Assembly: GCA_973895155.1 (NCBI GenBank) | Contig: OZ316896.1 | Coordinates: 7,006,001-7,070,000, forward strand | DNA: 64,000 bases | Direction of reading: 5' to 3' | DNA from: Marsupella aquatica | Taxonomy: Eukaryota; Marchantiophyta | Part shown: positions 25,601-36,038 of the stretch, piece after piece | Layout: each line of letters starts with the position of its first letter | Numbering within the stretch: the first letter of the stretch is position 1 | Translations under genes and position numbers: made by a program | Notes under the pieces: generated by a model | The model's database searches: none | Told to the model about the DNA's origin: nothing | Seen by the model: the letters and a program-made list of their open reading frames with translations, nothing else

Positions 25601-26536
25601 ATTATGGATGTCTTCTGCAAGGTGGAATTCTCGGCAAAAGTCCCGAAACATACAGGATATGTTCCAATGACTTCCTCTGAGGATGCCCGCCATAACTCGA
25701 TGTTGAGTGTTTGCTACCCAAAAACTGATCCCAGTCCCAAGGCGGCTTTTGCAGGTTCCAATAGATTGTCAGTTGGGTTCATGCAAGCCGTAATGGAGAT
25801 CCTTACTTTGCCAAAGGACATTGTCATTGACTGGACTATTGGAGATGGAAGTGCTTTTTCCGCTGGGGAATATGCTGGGAGATTTGTTGTGGGTGTTGAA
25901 GATCGAGACATTCTTCATCTGTGTGCGCAAAAAACTTTGGCAAATGTGTTGGATAGACATGCCCAGAAGTTGAAAGGGGCCGCAGACCCGAAAAACGATG
26001 ATCCCAATGATGAAGGGTCGGATGATGAGTTCACCATCCCAGGAGATGATCAGGGAGGACCTTCAGACGAGAAGGATGAATTCGACCTGGAGCAAAGCAC
26101 TTGGCCTTTGATGTAGAACTCCCTATTTGGTGTTTTTCTTTTGTTTGTAGAATTTTCGGATGTGTAGTATTGATCCGATTCTGGTGATTTCTTTAGTGAT
26201 AGGTGTTCGGATTGGTTTTCGGAGGAGAGATTCCGCCTTCGGAAAGAAATCGAGAATCATTTTCTTGTGACCCCTGAGAAGGGATTTGCGCTTCCATGCT
26301 ATGCTAAAAAGACTGCAAAGGAGGGTGATGAAGTGCCCGTCGTTTTGACTTGGGAGGGGAAAGGTCTGCGGTCAGTGAGGGGTGTTCAGAAAGCCCTTTA
26401 CTGCCCTCGGTTCATAGATGATGAGGCTGGGACTGTAGCACAGTATGTTGACGATTCGGCTGAGGAGACTGATAGGGAGTCAAGTAGCGATCCTAGTAAT
26501 TCCTCAGATGATTTGGAATCAGAGGATTCTCAATGA
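22604..26536 (+). CDS. ParB-like domain fused to a DNA-methyltransferase-like domain (MULE cargo)
   Basis: Exons are 22604-23307 (an upstream in-frame ATG exists at 22409), 23400-24730, 24816 to 25496, 25589-26112 and 26197-26536. The N-terminal region ends in VFDGNHRLYSW (near residue 186), the DGxHR signature of ParB/Srx-type domains. The C-terminal part resembles N4/N6 DNA methylases of the beta order: MRPMLADDGYVAVLHSSDYN, then DWTIGDGSAFSAGEYAGRFV as a motif-I glycine loop (25829 on). The expected DPPY catalytic motif is not evident; LPTGHR stands about where it might be. A Lys/Arg-rich, acidic linker (KRLKRKRNVQ) lies between. The TGAs at 23231 and 23243 fit CGA-to-TGA decay, and a 1-nt frame change occurs near 25010-25022. 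Prokaryotic and phage ParB-methylase fusions are known; the link to a MULE is my inference. Confidence 0.62.
23365..23382. repeat. Palindrome copy 7, in intron 1 of the ParB-methyltransferase gene
   Basis: GTTAGCGATCTCGCTGAC, with symmetric core TAGCGATCTCGCT. It lies between donor 23308 and acceptor 23399. Confidence 0.75.
25530..25547. repeat. Palindrome copy 8, in the third intron of the ParB-methyltransferase gene
   Basis: GCTAGCGAGCTCGCTAAC, inside the 92-bp intron 25497-25588. Confidence 0.82.
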
Positions 26537-26808
26537 CTCATGGTCAATTTCAGATGCAATCTCATTCTAGAAGATATTTGTCATACCAAAGTTTTATTAA
26601 AGATGGATTGTGAAAGGTTTTTTGACCTGGTTTTGCTCATTGTGATGATGCCTTTTCATTCAGTTCAGTGTAGTGAAGATCTCGATTTTTGCATTTGTGA
26701 ATATTTAAGTTTCTGCATTTTTGTTTTCCGTAACTGTTTCACAATATATATCGACAATCTTACTTGGGAATCCGCCTGAACTACCCTGAAGTTACGCACA
26801 AACTTGCC
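26537..26808. other. 3' flank of the ParB-methyltransferase gene
   Basis: AT-rich 3' sequence between the stop codon and the right-end repeats, presumably 3' UTR and terminator. No feature is recognised. Confidence 0.4.
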
Positions 26809-26833
26809 TCGCTAGCCTGCTGTCCTCGCTAGC
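26809..26833. repeat. Paired half-sites TCGCTAGC next to the right end
   Basis: Two direct half-sites, 26809-26816 and 26826-26833, both in CCTCGCTAGC context. They end seven bases before the right inverted repeat. Confidence 0.7.
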
Positions 26834-26840
26834 AAAACTC

Positions 26841-26868
26841 CTGTTTGCTCGCACAATAGAATACCTCT
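26841..26868. repeat. Right terminal inverted repeat of the MULE
   Basis: CTGTTTGCTCGCAC (26841-26854) is the exact complement of the left 14-mer and continues as AATAGAATACCTCT. The GAAGAACT octamer follows immediately. Confidence 0.65.
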
Positions 26869-26876
26869 GAAGAACT

Positions 26877-27439
26877 CATTGTCGCATCGTCCACATCCTC
26901 ACAGAGCCCCACACCTTTCCCTGCCTTGCTTGCATACATTTTGCTCTGCTGCCATTATTATGAAAGAGCTTACGTGAACTGTTTGTTTTGACATTTTCTC
27001 CCAGTTGTTGACAAGTATAAAAAACAAACGTAGCTGATTGACTGACCCTAATCTTATGGACAAGTGTTTCCTGGACGTCCAAGTCTAACTGGGCACCTCT
27101 ATAGGTAACCCATAAGGAGTTACGTCTTGGACATAAAACAATTTTATGTCCTAGGTTGTAATTCAGTTAGGGGGTGCATTGACACGCCCTAATGTCAGGC
27201 TTTGAGATGCCCTAATAAGGGTTTTCCCTAGTTTCCTAACTCTTAAACTATCCAATATATATATCACAGTGCCCAAGGGCAAAGAATGACAAACCACAAG
27301 ACATGATCCCAAAGGCAAAGCAACCTAATGAAGGGGAGGAAAAGAGGGGAAAAGGCCAAGAAAAACCAAGCCAAGGGGTCCCTAACCAAAAGCCGACAAA
27401 AATGTAACATATATAGGAGCCATGAAGGCTAACACCCTA
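26877..27439. other. Intergenic, no gene seen
   Basis: No coding signal is recognised. The part from 27100 to 27300 has LTR- or UTR-like repeated words (GCCCTAA) but no visible partner copy. Confidence 0.3.
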
Positions 27440-29760
27440 CTAAGCGAAGAACTGATCAAAAAGCCTGGTAGAGCTCCGGAGTAAACCGCAAAGGAGGGTC
27501 CCAAAGTGGAACCTGAAGGGAGGCTCTAAAACCAACTGCCTCAGCCCTACAAAGGAGGGTGAAAGCCTGGGCCCGCTGAAGAGCCACATACACCCGCTGC
27601 CAAAAAAGGCGATGAGGACATAACAAGGGGGAAAGGCCTCCTCTCACTACAATAAATAGCACATGCCCACGGGAACTGCTCAAAGGTAGGGTGGAGAGCA
27701 CCAAAAACCTCAATGGCAAAGGGGTAGAAAAGATCCCCTAAGTAGCAAACTGCATAGGCCTCCTCCTTGAGCCGGCGGCCTTGGCAGCTGCATGGCCAGG
27801 CACATGGGCGGTGACCGCGACATGGTTCCCTCCGGTAGGGTCAACAACAACCACATCCCCAAGAGCATGAACTCCAACCGTAGAAAAGACCCGCCTTCGG
27901 TCAGGAAGACGATGCAAGGGGGAAGAACATGTCGTTGCTCCATGGCGTCATGGTAAATAGAGTCTCGGGCAATGGCAACTACCACATCCCAAATATCATC
28001 ATGGGTGGCAGTCCTCTCGCTCCCATGGCCACACCTCAGAATATGAACTCTCAATGAATCCAACGATGCCCCCACAAACACACTTGGGTTGGCCAAGAAG
28101 GCAAGGGTGAGCAAGTCCCAACCTAAGGCACAATGAAGTGGTAAAGAGGAAGGAGCTCATACGAAGGGGGTCCATAAAGGACTAGCAGATAGCCACGCTT
28201 CAGAACCAGTTCCCGCACAAGATAGGAGATGAGCTCAAACCAAGTCTGAAGGTGCATCCGAGAGCATGCTGGAAAGGGTGTGACGGTGCATGCGATTGGA
28301 AATCACCTACTGGACACGGTCCAAATTGTCTAGAACCACCTCCATGAAGTTAGGAACAACGGCTTGCACAACCTTGGGCCCTGCCTCGGCCAGGACTAAA
28401 CGGGTCTAGCAAAGGCAAACCTGGAAAGAGAGGACCCCCTCCTCAACCCCCATGGCGTTGTTAAAGAGGATGGGTTGGAGATCCACAATCAAGCAAGAAG
28501 CAAGGGAAGGGCCACCTAGTACTCCCAACTCCCAAGGCATGCGCATGGGGCAGTGGAAACAGCTAAGGAAATACCCATGCCACCGCTAGAAGGCGTCAGG
28601 GAAACCTGTCAAGCCATAAAAGAACCGTCCTCTCCATCAAGGGGTCTAGGGCCAATAAGGTGTCTAACAATCCCCATCACATTGGTGTCAAAGGATGAGA
28701 GAAAGGACAAAAACAAGGGAGTGGGCGGAACAGTTTAGAGAAGTATGAAGGGTGTCGGACAAAGCACTAGACCAAAATCATGAAGGCAATTTGGACGTCG
28801 CCAAGGGCCACCAACTGGTCGATGTGAAGAACATCCTGAGATAATGCCACCTGCAAAAACTCATGGGCAAACATATCCTCCATGAATGGGACCCCCAGGA
28901 CCCCTAATGCCCTCCTCACGAAGGGAGACACCAAGGGGAGGGGAGAAAGAATTTGGGAGAGGATGCAGAGACCAGACCCCGCACTTCCAAGACTGCACCA
29001 AAAGGCCAAGAAGCGCTAGCTAATCAACAAAGTGGAGATAAGCATCCCCAAGGATTGAGATGGGCCCCACCAAATGAGTATCATTAGCAATGGACAAGAA
29101 ACATGCACCCGGGCAGGGCAAGCAAAGACTCCAGGAGAGCATAAAAGTGCCATGGCAAATAAAGCCCCATCGATGGGCACGAGAGTGCCTGACTCAGAAA
29201 GAATCATTGTGTAGGACCCATGACTAAGTCAGTTAGGATAGAACAAAAGGGCACAGGTCCCATAGAAAGCCCGAACAAAAGGAATGAGGGAGGCAATCTC
29301 CCCACTAGCCTCCCGCAACTTTTCAAAAATAGCATGTCGAGAGACAATGTTGAAAGCATTGGCCAAGTCCACCTACATGACCGCCCAATCAGGATGGATA
29401 TTTGCGATCGAACGTAGACCATGCACTACACTCTCACAACCCCCCGCCTAGGGTGACCACCTCAAACTGATGAGGGGAGAGTTGAGAAGCAAAAGGTGAT
29501 TGAGTTTGAAGGAAAACACAACAACTGACCATCCAGTAAAGAATTTCACCAATGGCAAGGGGCCGCACCCCAGAAGGCTCCTTGGCCATCGCCAAAAGAC
29601 GGTTGGCCCCCAGGAGCCGGGCCACAACAAGGGGAATACGGCTCCCAACAACATGAGCAAAGGTCCCATGGAGGAGGCTACTTTAGCAAATAAGCAGGTG
29701 AGTTCAGGGATTCACTTGGTTAACCTATTACTAGGGTTACAATATGCCCTTTGAAGTAGG
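27440..29760 (-). pseudogene. Decayed LINE-type reverse transcriptase
   Basis: Read on the minus strand across several frames, this gives pieces of a non-LTR-type reverse transcriptase seen widely in streptophyte genomes: RLLAMAKEPSGVRPLAIGEI (29434-29625), an LQVDLANAFN-like block (about 29350), a PIDGALFAMA block (about 29160) and ANDTHLVGP (about 29075). The last sits where an ADDTH catalytic motif is expected, so one Asp appears replaced by Asn. The C-terminal stretch includes LGDVQIAF and, near 27700-28100, DSLRVHILRCGHGSERTATH and DLFYPFAIEVFGALHP. Stops and frame changes are frequent, so the copy is dead. Family placement is from memory. Confidence 0.6.
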
Positions 29761-32700
29761 GTAGAATTTTTAGGGAATTGTATCTCTCTTCTCACAAAAT
29801 TCAACCAAGTGAGGGACTCCACACTTAGGGAGGCAATAAACCGGGTATTGAGGGCCAAGTTTTTTGTGCCCCAGTGATTCAAGTTGAGTTGGGGGCCCAT
29901 TGAGACAGATGCCAAAGTAAAAAATGGACTGGTCTCAGTGCATTTGGACAAGCTAGTTGCTTAGACCCATGAGCGTATCTTGGAGGCAAGGCGGCAGCCA
30001 TTGACAAGTTGAAAATGGGGAAACAAGGGCATGCCTAGTAGAGTTGCTCCGGACAAGCAATGGGAGTCAAGCCTTTGTTTCCGCTTATGGCAAGACTAGT
30101 GTGAGACCAATGACATGGTCCTTATTTGGCAATATGATTGAATTTGTATGCGGTACACAACAAGTAGTTGTTGAGACTATGTATCAATTAGCAAGATGGT
30201 GAATATTATGGCAATCATGTCCATTAGAGTAGGGATATATGATAGTTCATTTTTCTGAGCACACAACCAAGGCAGGCAGAGTTACTATTAGGGCCATAAA
30301 TGAGTGGCTGGAGGAAGAGAGGATTCACCTCCTTTACCATACCATTGTGCTAATGAGCATGATGGAGCACGGAGGCTCTCCAGGACATCGGTGCAGAGGT
30401 AGACATGGTAACTCATGGAAGCAAGTCTCCACAACTAAGAATGGAGCTATGTGAGAGGGTGATTTTTCTCAGCATATCACCAATTGTTTTGTGTGTGCAT
30501 GTTCTTCTTTAGTCAGGTTAAGAGATCCATAGTGAACTCATATTAGCACGGGTTTGAGTTAGTCTAAGCTTGGCCTCGGCTTATCACAGGTTAGCTCGGC
30601 CTGAGCTTAAGTTAAACTTGGGTTTAGGATAGCTTGAACTGGGCTAGCACAGCTCACCTTGGGGTTGGGCTCAACTTCGCCTAGATTAGCGAGTAGCGGG
30701 TTAGCCTAAGGCCGTGGGTTAGGTATAGTCGGGTTAGATATATAGGATAGTTGGGTTAGCCATTCTTGGGAGTCACTCTACCTCGGCATTGGTTTGACTG
30801 AGGGCCCCCTTCAAGGTTTGGCATAGCTTTATCCCTTCATGAACTCCATCATGAAAGTCACGCAATTCTGCCATGTACACACCTCAGGATGATCATACTA
30901 AAGAGGGTCCTCTGATTCTTTACAAGCAATTTCCAGGAGCAATTCCAGCCCCTCCAAATGAATGTGCTATCTTTGTCCGGGTCCTCCGCTTCCTTATCTT
31001 GCACCGTCTCATCTCCCAGTTCAGGTGGCAGCTTCTTGGCTAGGACCTCCATGACATTAGTGGCTATCCTCCTGATCTTGGTGGTGAAGGATGGCATGGC
31101 TTCTTTCTCAACTTCTAGGAAGGGGATGAGTCCTTCTGCCCTGGCCAACAGAAAAGACCCAATCAAATGGATCATTCCTCCAGGTCTCATACTATTCGGA
31201 TCTATCGTCAAAGCCCTTTTCAATCCAAAAGACAACCAACCGGATATACACTCCTGGCCAGTGGGCTTTTATGTCCATGGCAATAGCCAACTGATCCCCA
31301 TTGACCACTCCAGACCGTCCTCGACTGTGTATCTATGCCACAAATCCCTTGTACACTGAATCTTTGAAGGATGGGAGGGGAATGTTGGTTACAAAAGTGG
31401 GCTCCTTCACCAGTTGAGCCAACTTCTCCAATGTGAGTACCCCGAGTGGCTCCAACGAGTAGAATGTGACATCCTGGTTCTATAGTAACAACAATCTGGT
31501 CAACTCCTCATTGGAAATTAAATAATGTATGCACCAAAAAATATCCCCTCCGCTCGCAACTCCATTCCTTCCTCAATGTCCCAGCCTTTCCCTAGGGGAA
31601 TCCTCATTTTCACTCTCATCATATCGGTCAGCCCAGTGGCTTGAAATGTCTCCTTACAATCCTCTTGAACCCCCGCTAGAACCGGGGCAAATGTCTCGGG
31701 GTAAACTCTCCGAAAGGTCTTCCTAGCAATTGATGCCCCACTTGCTAGCTTTTGGTCCAGTGGTCATGGCTGACATCCTCGTTTCTTCCTCTTGGGCAAT
31801 CCATAAAGCAATGTAATCTTGGTAGGCTGCCTTGTGTATGCAAATATGGGCTGCAGTGAACTTCGGTGAGTTGGATGATGGTCTCATTCACAATCCATAG
31901 AACTCAGGAAATACCATGATGCGCAAATTCTTGTTTCCCCAAGCCCGGACAACCCTTTATCACAATCCAATTCTTTCATCAATTCACCCCAAGATCACCA
32001 AACGGGAGTACCAAGCTTCAAATAAAAACACCATAAGAGCATTCAAAACTGTGGAGAGAGAAGGTTTTTCAAAAACAAGCTTTCATAAATGTGAGGGAAG
32101 CTTTCAGAAGCTTGAGGGAGAAAACAAAAAAGATCAGGGCGTGTGGAAAAATTGGGGAAGCTTTTCGAAGAGGAACCCCCAAGCTTCCTTATATTTGCTC
32201 CCCGTTCCCCTTCGCTCCATCTTGCTCGGGTGCGGAAGCACCCAGGCCCCCTTCCTTCTTCTTTAGACACTATCCTTGTCATGGTCAGTAAGTCATGGGT
32301 AGCACACAACCCAAGAAAAATATCTCTATTTTTACCAGTTTGTTCCCATGGAAGAGCTTAGGGTGGGACCACAAGCAAAAGACGGATAAAAAATTTCTTA
32401 GAACCAACAAAATCCCACCTCTATCTTACAAGAAGCTGGAAAGCTCTCTCGACTTCAAATAAATGTACTACAATCATGACAACAAAACACATCTAACTCT
32501 CCACAAGAACTTCCTCGTTGTGAGAGTGCCAAATTTTACTAAGTGCTAATAAGCAGGCTAGGGAAAACCTGTGAGTAACCCTCTACTAAAAGCTCAAAGC
32601 TAGAGATACTGAGGCCTTCATAAGGAACTGCCAATATGATGCCAGGGTATACTGGTCGGACCAAGAAACACCTGAAATTACGACACAATTTCTAGCTAAT

Positions 32701-33925
32701 CTTGTATTCAAATAGCAAACCAACAGCTCACTAAGAAAACTCTGTTGGGTACCATCTAAACTCCTGCCAATGTTATGCTGCTTCATTTTTCAAAATTGGT
32801 TTGTAGAATGGAACTAAGGGCTGAGCCTATAAGTCTTGGCTACAACACAATCTTAGGCACCAAATTTCAAGAGCCCCTGGTTGAAGATCACCTTCCGGCT
32901 CTGAAAATTCATAGTGTCACTCCTTTGGGTAACTTTGGCCAACGGAACAATGAAATTGAACAACAAAACATACAACAAACAAGGTACTAAACCTCCAAAA
33001 TCAGTTGGACTAAGCATGAGGTAGCATCCTAGTACTCAACCCTTCTAAAGCTCAATTCTCAACCAACTACAAAGGTGGAATCATAGTAAAGAAAAATGTC
33101 AACAAAAGGGCAACTTTATGTAACATCATAAAACCTCTGGTACAAGTGCACCTCAGTCCAAGACTCTTCTACATACCCTCTCTTCTCCTACTAATATCAA
33201 CGCCTTGCCTTTGCTAGTGCCACGTCTCATTGCCCACAAGTCTCCCCATGCCAAGTCCTCCCCGGATGGCCTATCCGGGCCTGGACCATAAGGGAGCTCG
33301 GAGTCGGAGTCAGTGGCGCCGGGGCTAAGTGTTAAGGTAGTCGAGTTCCGCGACTTGAGGATTGGATTGGAGTGGCTAAAAAATATTTAAACATTGTAGT
33401 TTCTTGTGTTGGAGGACAGATTCCTTGTTGCTTAATAGAAGCTTTGCCCAAGTGGAGTGGAAGCTAAGACCAAGAAGCATATGCTCCCAATGTTGATATT
33501 AGTAGGAGAAGAGAGGGTTATGACCCGGCTTGCAATTCACATAGGTGAGCATAACCATCCTAGTAGAAAGACCCTTCTCAAGGAGTGCATAGAAGATGAT
33601 TGAGGATTTGATTAAGAAAATCATGAACCCAATCCTCTGGCAAAACCAGCAAGGATCTTGAATTCTGCTATAGGGTTGATAGTGAAAGCTCTTTGCAAAC
33701 ATGTTCACGATATGGTTGATATCAAAGAAACTGAAATTTGGAAGTCTCTGATGGTACTTTCCACTCCCCAAAAATTTGCATCTCTTTTTGAAGCATTAGG
33801 ATAGACCAAAAGGGTGGGGGGTGAGTTAGATTTTCTTTTGCAAATGCAAAAGAGGATTAACCTTTCATTTCTCCAAAGGTATTTGCTACCAGGTCAGGGT
33901 TGTCAAGACAACAGACTGTCATGCC
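29761..33925. other. 4.2 kb with no recognisable gene
   Basis: Scattered short open frames on both strands show no family motif. A stretch at 30540-30760 is a degenerate array of TTAGCTCGG- and GGGTTAG-like words. The region 30860-31360 has longish frames on both strands with no recognised domain. It is probably old transposon debris. Confidence 0.35.
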
Positions 33926-34273
33926 AAGGGACAGTGCCTCTTGTGCACATCGGCATGTCCCTCGCATGCCAGCTAGGTATGTAGTTAGGGCTAGTGTACT
34001 ACTTGAGTTAGTGTCATGTTCTTGTAGCGAGTTTGGGCTATTCTTGAAGCAAAGGTGTTTGTTAGTGTGATGCCTGGACCCGGTCCTACTTAGGGCATGT
34101 TTTTCTTTGCCATTTTTCAGTTATTCTTGAATCGTTGTTGACAGAGCTCAGACAGTGCTCGTCGGTTCCGTACACGAGATTCACACAATGATTCGTTAGA
34201 TGCTCCCGGGCGATCTTGGCATCCCGCCGGTTTTCGATTCGATTTCAGTACGCTTGTTTCTCTCACGCCTTTT
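33926..34273 (+). repeat. 5' LTR fragment of the Gypsy-type element
   Basis: It begins TGTCATGCCAAGGGACAG and ends near CGCCTTTTATT. It matches 59667-59876 joined to 63496-63641 over its whole length with few mismatches. The roughly 180 bp that precede this segment in the 3' LTR are absent here. Confidence 0.65.
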
Positions 34274-34409
34274 ATTCAAGAAGAACTCTCGAGATAGTGG
34301 TGAGGGGAAGAAGATTGCTCGTGACAATTTCGACAATTTCTGGTGAAGCCATTGCAATTTCTTCGACGGACATCGGAGTGACAAGTTAAAAGTTATGGGT
34401 TTATTGTGG

Positions 34410-34443
34410 TGTTATGTGTATACTTAAGTGTATACACATAACA
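34410..34443. repeat. Perfect 14-bp-arm palindrome in the leader
   Basis: TGTTATGTGTATAC and its complement GTATACACATAACA flank a 6-bp centre. TATACACAT words recur at 35360-35590. Confidence 0.75.
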
Positions 34444-34719
34444 CTCCCTTGGGGGCCCCGGGTTTTTCGTTTCCGGCACAATCTTCTTTGACCTGCTAGT
34501 CCCGCTTCCAACTGTCACTGCCGATCTGCTGCCGCGGATTGCTTCCGGCTGCTGTGCCCTCGCTTCGAATTAATGCGTTTGCCCCTTTTCCTCCCGTTTT
34601 CTTTCTTTTGGTCGACCGCCACCTGGTTCCTCTCTTTCCCCCGTCGTTGCTCCTCGGCTGCTCAGCGCCCTGCATAGGGTCGCGCACCACTTTTCTTGTT
34701 ACGCCGAGTACAAAGCGAT

Positions 34720-35215
34720 AGTCGAGAGGGAGGGGCACACGGCCCTATGCTGCATAATTAAGGAGGGGAGGGGAGTTAAGTCGACTCCCTTCTCGGGAGT
34801 ACATACAACTCCCTGCTCGGGAGTTTCTGCCAGAGGGCACGAAGCCCCAATTGCTTTTAGAGGAGGGGAGGGGGAAGCAAAAGGAGGGCACGAAGCCCAC
34901 TTCACCAACATTAAAGAAGGGGGAGGGGGGAGTTGAAGCAAAAGGAGGGCACGAGGCCCTATGAGTAATTAAGAGATGGGGAGTACATTCGACTCCCTCC
35001 TCTCGGGAGTCACGGTCCTGCCAGGCACGAGGCCCCATTAAACATTAAAGCAGGGGGAATTACACTCGACACCCTGCTTTTGGGAGTACTTTTGCCAGGG
35101 GCGAGCACAAGGGCACGAGGCCCTATGAAGCAATAAAGAGGGGGGAAGGAGGAGTACATTCGAACTCCCTCACATGGGAGCCCTTCTGCCAGGCGCGAGG
35201 CCCTATGCAGGGCTC
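34720..35215. repeat. Degenerate tandem array in the retroelement leader, about five units near 100 bp
   Basis: Units share GGCACGAGGCCCTATG, an AATTAAAG-like spacer, GGAGTACATTCGACTCCC and GGGAGT, then TGCCAG. Each contains a GGAGT/ACTCC self-complementary pair, so the leader RNA could fold into repeated hairpins. It lies between the LTR fragment and gag. Confidence 0.6.
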
Positions 35216-36038
35216 GAGTTATTAACTCTTGGGGGTCCCGTTTCTCTTTTTCCCTTCTCCTACCTTCGTCGTTTTTCTTTCCATATGCACGCCGTTGCAT
35301 TCTTCATCTTTCAGCTGGATTTTTTCCTTTCGCCTCGCTGCGTTTGTTGTGTATAGGGTCGCGTGCCTATACACATTCGGGCTTTGGCCGGTCCGCCTGG
35401 TTTAAGGCGGACCCGTTTTGCACCGTATTTCTTTCCCGGGGTCCGGTCGCTACATAGGGATGCGAGCACGGTTTGTGTATACACCTACGGCTTGTGCATA
35501 CACATTGGGGACCCCATTTCGCCGTTTACTCTTGTTTTCTTCCGCTTCATTTATTTTGACCCTTATAGGCAAGGCCAGTATACACATAGGGGCTAATTTC
35601 ATTCTGTTTAGCCCGGCCTCCTTGCCTCACATCGTTTGCTTCATTGTGGGTTAATTTTCTGGCCTTGGGGCTGCCATTTCTTTTCTTGTCAGTTTCTTTC
35701 CCGAAAGCACCTCATACCACCAGAAAAAGAGGGGGGGTGGAGACATTTCCTGTTGCTACCATTTCCAATTTGGCACCCCGGGTTAGCATGCAGCATGTCA
35801 GCAGAGGAGCCGAGTCGTAGCAGCTCATCACCACCAACACCCCGGTACCACTTACGGAGTGATCCATGACCGTTGGTGCCAATTTTGACGACGCCAGCAG
35901 ACAGCAGCAGCACCCACACCATGCAATCCTTCTGCTACATTTGGCAATCGCTTTACCACTACCCCGAAGCCTGCTATTGCTTCTCTACCCTTTACTCCTT
36001 CTGCATCAGTAATTGTTCCAGCTTCATCGACATACAGC

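Larger units (their letters stand above)
16240..26868. mobile_element. Mutator-like element of about 10.6 kb with ParB-methyltransferase cargo
   Basis: The octamer GAAGAACT occurs at 16232-16239 and again at 26869-26876, consistent with a target-site duplication; MULE duplications are usually 8-11 bp. Just inside lie inverted repeats sharing an exact 14-mer, GTGCGAGCAAACAG at 16253-16266 with its complement at 26841-26854. The outer parts also match loosely (left GGTAATTGTAAT, right complement GGTATTCTATT). Between them are a MULE/SWIM transposase, a divergent ParB-methyltransferase gene, a small plus-strand ORF and every copy of the GCTAGCGA-NN-TCGCTAGC palindrome. MuDR also carries two genes, but they converge and its TIRs are far longer. 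The boundaries are inference from the repeats. Confidence 0.7.

Noticed and set aside
30858-31359. Long overlapping frames on both strands as a gene
   Set aside because: No recognisable motif in either, and mutual overlap suggests a shadow frame in transposon debris.
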